Of a DNA stretch of 64,000 nt, positions 57,223-64,000 are shown piece after piece. A program made the position numbers and the translations under genes. The notes under the pieces are model-generated. The model saw only the letters and a list, made by a program, of their open reading frames with translations, ran no database searches and was not told the origin of the DNA. Origin of the DNA: Phlebotomus papatasi (lineage: Eukaryota > Arthropoda > Insecta > Diptera > Psychodidae); the NCBI RefSeq assembly GCF_024763615.1, contig NC_077223.1, positions 84,878,627 to 84,942,626 on the forward strand, written 5' to 3'. The stretch's first letter is position 1. The number at the start of each line of letters is the position of its first letter.

Positions 57223-57556
57223 ATGGCTCCGGTCATATTTCATGAAGTCAAAATTCACGTCCCTTTCTTTCTCAAAAGCTATACATAAGTCTGTCTCACT
57301 CTTTTGTTATCATAATTGGACTGAACTAAATGTAAATTGGTATGAAGTCCAAAAGGAGAAGAAGAGTACGAAAAAGTAGTACAGAAATATGAGGAGCTCA
57401 CTCAGAGCAAAAAAACGCTATTTTAATAGGGAAATGCATACGACTTAGGTTTTTTGCTCTAAGCGCCTCATATACAAAACGTTAGAGAAAAGAAAGGGAA
57501 ATGAATTTTGACTTTATGAAATTTTCCTGACCTGAATGGTGTGACGGAGCTATTAT
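57223..57556. mobile_element. GGCTCCGG...ATGAAGTCAAAATTCA MITE
   Basis: ATGGCTCCGGTCATATTTCATGAAGTCAAAATTCACGTCCCTTTCT (given as landmarks ATGGCTCCGG and TGAAGTCAAAATTCA) at the left is matched inverted at the right by AAAGGGAAATGAATTTTGAC TTTATGAAATTT and CGGAGCTAT. A partial relative occurs at 54733-54842. Confidence 0.75.
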
Positions 57557-59944
57557 GAACCGTTGACATTGAAAATAGGCTGAAAAATTGGCGCCGAAAA
57601 TATTTTACAGACATCGCGGCGTTTCCGTAACTTAGTTCAAAGACCTCTCCTATGGGTATGCAATTTTTCTGTGTCACTGGACAGAATTCACGGGCTTTTT
57701 TCTGATCCAGAGAAATTCTTTGAAAGCGGAACTCTCTGTACTAGTGCCATACAGTTGAGATGCGTATCATACATCTTACTTTTTCCATAACTATTTTATT
57801 AAAAGAAAAAGGGAAATGGCAGAGATAGAAAAAAAACATTAGTTTTTTTCATAAACTAGAAATTATAACATATTTATTTTGCCATTAACAGGAGTGTGTC
57901 TTTGCTTACCTTTTTAACTATCGCACTGGAATGTGTTTTGACTTATTTAAACCTTATTAAAAACTATCTGAATAAACGTGACTGGTCTTAAGTTACTTTT
58001 TCAATAAGAAAATTTGCAACATTACTCACTAGTTTTCGTTGTAAAGTTTACTGATGTCTGTTTCTTGTGCCGGTAAATGGTGTGTGTCTTCGATAACTGT
58101 TCTTGATTTTCCCCTTGAATGTGTCCTATATTTTTCAAATTTAATAAAATCTAAATTTATAATCGCTATCGAACTCTAGGCTTTTATCAATGAGAAAATT
58201 ATAAAAGTTGTTAAATTTTCTTTGTAGAATAAAGAATTTATTGTTTTACAAAGTCCTTTATGCTGCGCGAAATTGCTCTACCCTTCCTTAGTTTTTAGTG
58301 AATTTAGAAAAGGCAGTTTTATATTGTACTATCCTTTTCTGCAAAAAAAAATAGATAAATTCAAAAAGCCCAATGATCAAGCCACGTCGTGAAGCTTTCC
58401 TCCGAACTTTAGAAACTGTTTCTGGCAGGGAAGTCTCTGCTGTCCGTTGAGGTGTGATCATGATCGTGAAGAAGATTGCAAGATCTTCTCTATTTTTCCT
58501 GGCCAGATGATCTTGCATCTTGTGACATTCATAGAAAGTACAGAATGTGTGCATTTTGCAAAAGAGTAAAAGATAAAGAGAAGATTTGTTTTAAATGTCA
58601 CACCTCAATTAACTCTAATTTATTGGAGTTGTCTCTATGGCAGCGTGCGAAAAAGAGTTTTTTTTTTTCATTGTACTTTTGGCAAAATTTGGCAGATGCA
58701 ACTTGCAAGAGAAGATAAAATATAAAAGATTCTGTTTTTGGTACGGATGTGATTGATCGTATGCAATAAAATACATTGAGAGACAGTTTCCTGAATCCCA
58801 TTTTCCGTACGTCTGGGTTGCATGTTAATAAAATTGTGGGGAAATGTTTGGACTAAATGATCATCCTAAATCATAATTGTGGGGAGAGTTGTGTTATGGT
58901 GAAATTGTACATTTTGAAAATACCTATTTATACCAGAGAGTAGTTTAAATTTTTACGAGAAAGAAACTGCTTTCGGACGTATAGAGAAAGAGAGAGATGA
59001 TTTTAAAATTGAGTCGAGGTTATTTAGATTTATAAATATTTTTTGGGGTTAATAGAACATAAAAGGTGATTTTTTTGTCGTCATTTTATTGTGAACTGAA
59101 AAACAGGTGATTAAAGGGATATAACTTTTTTGTTTTGGGTTGTGGATCATTTTCTCATGTGATCTTGTCGCTTCTGTGATCTCTATAGTCATTTTGCTAT
59201 TGTTAAAATGTACGTTTCTAATTTAATGTGCAATTTTTGGCAGAGATTTTGTATACAATATTACACCACAAAATCATTAAGATCGGTTTTTTTGGTTCTG
59301 CTCTCTGTAATTTGCATCGGATTTGGTCGATTGTGTGGTTTTCGCGCCATTTCCCTCATGATCATCAACGATTGCGATTGAGCGCGGGGAAAATTTAGTT
59401 AGAAAATTGAAAGCTGTATTAAATCTATTTTGTGTTTAAATATACATCACTATATGACTTACGTTGAGGTATTTTTAGTTTGTAAAGTCTCATTTTATAT
59501 ATTTACCATGAGACAATTTTCTATTTTTGGGAAAAATTATCTCTGTATTTTCAAAAATAATTACCATGCAGTGTTAAACGAGGTAATAGTTTTAATTAAG
59601 TGGCATCGTTCTGTATAAGAGGGGGAAGCAAAAAAAAGATCACCGATGAACTCTATGAAATGCTGTCTCACTTTTATTCCAAGGAGACAAAACGCGCCAA
59701 GAAAACACCCGAGAGTGAAGAAAGTTCAGTCTTTTCGAGAATATAATCTCTCTTGATGATCGTCATGACGTCAAAATGTGGGCGTAGGTGGTGAACCATT
59801 AGTGAGATTTTCCCGCTGAATGATTTGTCCATTCTACCGTGCATTTTCTCCTTTTACTTTTGTCTCACAATACGCTCGACCTTTTATCTGTAGGTTTTTT
59901 TTTCAATCGCAGCTTTTGTGGTCTGCGATGATTTTCTATTCGGT
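57557..59944. other. Mbs: Mbs downstream intron, nothing recognised
   Basis: An open frame at 58476-58718 has two CxxC pairs but no splice support. Otherwise AT-rich sequence without distinct features. Confidence 0.5.
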
Positions 59945-60500
59945 GCTGACCAAAATCTCTAACGGCCAAACCCTGAAAAACCAAAATCCCGAATAGGTCG
60001 ATATCCTGAAAACCGAAACTCTGAAAAGCCAAAATCCCGGATTTTAGCTTTCAGAATCTTGGCTTTTCGGAATTTCGGCTTTCAGGATTTTGGATTTCGG
60101 AATTTTAGCTTTTCAGAATTTTGGATTTCGAGATTTTGAATCCCAGGATTTTGGCTTTCGGTCACTGCACTGGTAAAAATAACAGGATCAAATTGGACCA
60201 AATTTGGTCCCTTTGCAAAGGATGGATCAAATTAACATGTTCTATTATGCTAAATGTGCATTCAGAGTTTGAAATTTGATCCATCCTTTGCAAAAGGATC
60301 AAATTTGGATCAATTTGATCGTTTTATTTTTACAAGTGATATTTTTGGTTATTAGTATTTTTTACTTTTCGGGATTTTATCTGTTCAATATTTTGACGTT
60401 ACGAATTTTTGGTTTTCGGGTTTTTAGCTTTCGGTATATTTGGATTTCCAATTTTTGACTTTTTAGGATTTTGGCGTTCAAGATTTTGACCGATACCCGA
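59945..60500. mobile_element. Foldback-like minisatellite element, short copy with nested MITE
   Basis: Left arm units (CCAAAATCCCGAATAGGTCG) switch at about 60036 to right arm units (GGATTTTAGCTTTCAGAATC, TTTTGGATTTCGAGATTTTG) and end TTGACCGATACCCGATGTCGG. Same repeat type as 50870-52165. The CACTGGTAAAAATAA MITE at 60168-60338 is inserted in the right arm. Confidence 0.75.
60168..60338. mobile_element. CACTGGTAAAAATAA MITE, copy 2
   Basis: CACTGGTAAAAATAACAGGA...GTTTTATTTTTACAAGTG with the interior of copy 1 (GATGGATCAAATT, ACATGTTCTATTATG, GTGCATTCA). A third, partial end appears at about 60536 (CACTAGTAAAAATAAAATAA). Confidence 0.9.
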
Positions 60501-60714
60501 TGTCGGTTCGGATCGATATTTATGATTTAAAAGCGACACTAGTAAAAATAAAATAATCAAATTCATCTTTTTCCGAAAAATCGATCATATGTGATCCATT
60601 GAAAGGTTTCCTTGTAGCTCTTAAAATTTTGTATGCATATTAATCATGATAGGTTATGTTTTATCGTAAACTTGTTATTCATATCATATTTCTTTTTACT
60701 TATTTGCTCCGGAT

Positions 60715-60960
60715 GCAGCCAACCGAAAACCAAAATCCCGAATCAAAATTCTGAAAAGGATGAAATTGTGTGGAAGATAATGTCTAGAATAATTTCCCAA
60801 AACACCGAAAATTTCCTTTTGTCTCGAGCAAGGGCAGGTGCAATCCTGGGAGTAGCTATGACACTTAAGAATTCGAGATTTTGGCTTTCGGAATTTTGGC
60901 GTTCGGGATTTTGGCTTTCAGAATTTTGGATTTCGGGATTTTGACCGGGACCCGTTTATT
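60715..60960. mobile_element. Foldback-like minisatellite element, compact copy
   Basis: Left CCAAAATCCCGAATCAAAAT, centre GGATGAAATTGTGTGGAAGA and GGTGCAATCCTGGGAGTAGC, right GAGATTTTGGCTTTCGGAAT...GGGATTTTGACCGGGACCC. The centre is the same as at 51045-51115, so this compact copy shows the structure without expansion. Confidence 0.78.
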
Positions 60961-60973
60961 CCGGATTTAAGTA

Positions 60974-61191
60974 GGGAATACCGGGGTAGTACATAGTAAA
61001 TACGGGGTAGTTGTAAACACTGATTTTTATGTCTTCACGACTTGGCCTTATGTTGACTATTTATTCTCGATACAAAAATCCGTAAACTATCTACAAATTC
61101 GTATAGATATCGTCCTCTGAAATCTAATATATCACTGAAAATATCGCATTGTTTACAATTACCCCATGTTTACTAATCCGCCAGTTTTCCC
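60974..61191. mobile_element. GGGAATACCGGGGTAG MITE
   Basis: 218 bp flanked by TA (60972-60973, 61192-61193). GGGAATACCGGGGTAGTACA...TACGGGGTAGTTGTAAACA on the left pairs with TGTTTACAATTACCCCATG...CCGCCAGTTTTCCC on the right. Confidence 0.82.
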
Positions 61192-61355
61192 TAAATGCCA
61201 ACACAGAGACACTTTCATAGGATTCCCGATTTCATTTTTACCAGTGGATGTTTAAAATAACTTCTGTCATAAAACAGTTTTTGAAGAGAAAACGGTCAAA
61301 GATATTGACTTAGGCTTTACACAAAAAATAATTATAGACACATGAAATAAACATA

Positions 61356-62667
61356 GGGGATACTGGGGAGGTTTGGGACACTTTTTCATGTTTTAACTTT
61401 GAGACAGTATTCCAAAAAATCACGACAGTGTATTACAATTTTATGCGGTCTATAAGATACTTATGGGTATTGACTTTATAAAAAGTACTCGATAGCACTT
61501 GAAAAACAACTCAGTTTTCTTGGAGAAGACAAACATTTAACTTGACGCTTTGTCCCAAACCTCCCCAATATGGGGCAGTATGGGACGCAAAAGGGGATGT
61601 TTGGGACGTATTTTTTCTCGCATAATTTGCATTATTGGAGCACGTAAATCAATTTTAAATACTAGATTAAAAATATTTCTAATAGAAATAAAAATGTTTG
61701 ATCTTTTATTTCATACTTAGAAATTAATATCAATTTTATTTGTATAGTAGAGTCATTTATTCTCAATCAATTATTTAAAGTATTTTCTTCTTATCTTTCA
61801 TCTTATCTTCTCCCTTTAAATTTTTATTCTAAATATTGCAATCATGATCATCAAATTCCTCAGGCGAGTAGATTTTCTTGCAACTCTTAGTTTTCAACTC
61901 ATTGACGGATTCCTGTTTGATTTTACGACAACTGCGCGGTACCTGTTTTTTCCTTATTTCTCTGAATAAGCCCTCGCCTTGCCTTTTCTGGAGAACTCGT
62001 GTGAATTATAGAGGATATATTTCGAGAAATTTTCAAGAAATAGTTTTTAACGAGATTGGGCAAAGGTCGAATATCCTCTAGAGAAGAAATTATTGATTCC
62101 CAAGACATTGATGGTTTAATTGTCTCTGTAGTTAGAGACATCCAATGGCACTGGTAAAGCTTGCACAAGAGAGAGAGAGATTTCCAGTAAAAACTGAGCA
62201 TTACTCTCCATTTTGTCAATGAAAAATTGCACGCCACTTACAATCTTGTCGAAAATTAACGTCCCATTGATGCCCTTTCAGGTGTCCCAAACATCCCCGC
62301 GTGTAGTTTTGGTATTTAAAACCTTTAAGTAAAAAACAAGAGCGTATAATCTCTAAAACTTTTATAAAAATATGTTTCCAGGTTACACTACTAACCAATG
62401 AGATAAAAAAGTTTTGATTGTATATCGCTGATATAAAATATTAAGAGCAAAACTGAGAAATCAAAAATCTACTTTATTTTTATCAATTTTTAAAAAGGTG
62501 TTCATAGTTTTAAAACAATAACACTGAGGATATCCATTTTTTTTGGTCAAGATACATCTTAATATTGCTTACGATACAGTAATGGTTAAATCCCATTTAT
62601 TTCAAAAATTAATGAAAAAATCGCCTTGTCCCACACTACCCCTGTCCCAAACCTCCCCGGTCTCCCC
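61356..62667 (-). mobile_element. Pogo/Tigger-like element with transposase remnant
   Basis: 1312 bp, ends GGGGATACTGGGGAGGTTTG / CAAACCTCCCCGGTCTCCCC, TA at 61354-61355 and 62668-62669. On the - strand the frame at 61923-62237 contains ISSLEDIRPLPN and SSIIHTSSPEKARRG, which resembles the SPEDIRPFPKA...ILTDTPEK tail of pogo/Tigger-type DDE transposases; beyond it stops follow and a piece CKKIYSPEEFDDHDC can be read in another frame. The DDE domain itself is not visible, so it is a deleted, inactive copy. It is the only TA-flanked element here with a protein remnant. Confidence 0.65.
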
Positions 62668-62669
62668 TA

Positions 62670-64000
62670 TTAATCATCCATTGGCTGATATAATCTATGA
62701 AGGAGTTTTTCGATTGTTTTGCTCTGGAGGAGGTTGGCCATCAACACTAACTAAGACTGCCGTGGACGCTATAAGAAAATAGTTCCCTCATTTCTTGAAT
62801 TTGAGCTTGTGAAATTGTCCAGTTTAGAAGACCCCGAAATTTTAATTTCTCATTTTCATCACAAAATCGTTATTATCAATCCGATTTTGAAAACATCGAA
62901 AGCTTAATTAAAAAACTCGGTAAAAGCATTACTTCTTTCAATCCGTTTTCTAACAAAAACAACACAAAAGAATTCTAATAAGTTATACGGTCTTCAGACC
63001 TTAGGTTTAATCGTATGGTTTAACTCCTTTAATTTCTTATCAAGCTAGATTTTTGTGGAAATTGTGGCTTTGGACTAAATATTTAGGGTAAATGATAAAT
63101 ACTGAAAAATCAGTAAAATTGCTGTTTTAGATTTTGAGACCTTCAGAAAAACTAGGCTAGGGCCCAAGTTTGAAATCCGTATTAAGTTCGAAGCTAAGAT
63201 TTCACCTTTTCCGCTAAAATACCAATTTTTTGGTGCGCTATTACCAAACTAAAGATAATTTTTTTTTTTTTGTAGCGCTGGCACACCTTTTCCATTTAGA
63301 GAATTTTTTGATGATAAGGTACCGCATCAGTTTGTTCAGAAAATGATTTTTTGGCCTAATTTTGCTAGACTTCGTATTTATAGAGAATGAATAAATTTAA
63401 AAAAAAAATAAGGCACTTAGAAGGACCTGAACGAGGTAGAGTACCTAATTATATGTTTCGTTTTATGATTTAGTATGGGCATTTTTTTCTATTTTTTTAG
63501 ATATTCTGTGAAGAATCACAACTACCATAAGCTTATCAGGAATTATCATTGGGTCATTTTAAGTCAATTTTGTTCTAGAAGTTTTTTTTTCACTTGCTGT
63601 TTATTCCCTGTTTATTCACCTCTCTCTCAGCACTAGATCATTCTCCTACTCTCTTCTCTCTGTCTCCCCGGGGAGAAGGAAGAAAATTGATCACGAGATG
63701 AAAACTTAGAATAGAACAGATGCTAGAGTATTTCAATGAAGACGTTTTTAGTGAATTTTTCACGCTGGCATTAATAATTCTTTTTGATTTGATATTGCGT
63801 TGCAAAATTCCAATAAATTTTATAGAGTTTTTACAAAATTCTGACTTTTGGCATTTTTTTTTTTGATAAAGTTATCAAAGAACTTTGAAAGCATGATAAA
63901 TCTTTTGAAATTTTTTTCGGAGTGAAAGGAAAATTTTGAAAATTTTTGGGGTGGAAAAATTTGATTTTTGATGAGATCACCCTGTCTTTTCCACAACATG
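62670..64000. other. Non-coding sequence to end of window
   Basis: The dispersed repeat with TTTAATCGTATGGTTTAAC lies at 62988-63040 (relative of 9169 and 20667). At 63263-63310 GCGCTGGCACACCTTTTCC faintly resembles the GGCTCCGGCACGCC end at 54735. No exon recognised. Confidence 0.5.

Noticed and set aside
58476..58718. 80-codon frame with two CxxC pairs (CAFCKRV...CFKCHT)
   Set aside because: It looks like a mini zinc ribbon, but has no upstream or downstream homology, no splice support and AT-driven composition; judged chance.
1..64000. tRNA, rRNA or snRNA genes
   Set aside because: No cloverleaf with A and B boxes or rRNA-like block could be read on either strand by eye; a dedicated scan could still find one.
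53835..64000. C-terminal coiled-coil exons of Mbs
   Set aside because: I looked for a leucine-zipper/coiled-coil reading with splice sites and found none; they are expected beyond 64000.

Overview
The window looks like an insect genome, most likely a nematoceran fly. It is strongly AT-rich, has GT-AG introns, and carries one large split gene on the + strand that encodes the fly/vertebrate myosin phosphatase targeting subunit (Drosophila Mbs, vertebrate PPP1R12/MYPT). A sand-fly-like genome would fit the long, transposon-filled introns, but the species cannot be fixed from the sequence. No other host gene, tRNA, rRNA or CRISPR array could be supported.

Layout: 1-23537 holds no coding exon I can recognise and is read as the upstream intron (the preceding coding exon must end in phase 0). 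Fourteen coding exons follow, between 23538 and 53834. Their splice phases agree at every junction and together they give 2862 nt, exactly 954 codons. In order they encode: the later ankyrin repeats (exons 1-2); an acidic/serine-rich linker (3-5); a basic and S/T-rich middle (6-9); the first Rho-kinase inhibitory site RRSTQGV (10); a long low-complexity linker (11-12); the second inhibitory site RRSTGV (13); and a short acidic exon (14). The N-terminal PP1-binding motif with the first ankyrin repeats, and the C-terminal coiled coil/leucine zipper, are not seen and should lie outside the window. 53835-64000 is read as the next intron.

The introns are a dense museum of mobile DNA. There are two degenerate LINE fragments (an RTE-like one on the - strand at 4.9-6.3 kb and a Jockey/R1-like RNase H remnant on the + strand at 20.8-21.4 kb), a probable 3' tail of a LINE/SINE with (CTAT)n, and a hAT-type MITE with perfect 8-bp target duplications, one copy nested in the RTE fragment. 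At least eight MITE-like families have TA target duplications and often GGGTAA-like or GGGGA-like ends. A 1.3-kb TA-flanked element at 61.4-62.7 kb has a pogo/Tigger-like protein remnant. There are also two foldback-like elements with tandem subrepeats in inverted arms, a hairpin of about 700 bp, and a diverged tandem array of about 2 kb.

The most notable observations are several layers of datable nesting (elements in elements, including a family inserted into itself), an 'empty site' paralogue that defines one insertion exactly, the very long intronic hairpin at 27.07-27.79 kb, foldback-like elements built from higher-order minisatellites, and repeat pairs placed so that recombination would invert or delete defined blocks of Mbs exons. 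All family assignments come from reading the sequence and remembered family knowledge; no database search was run.
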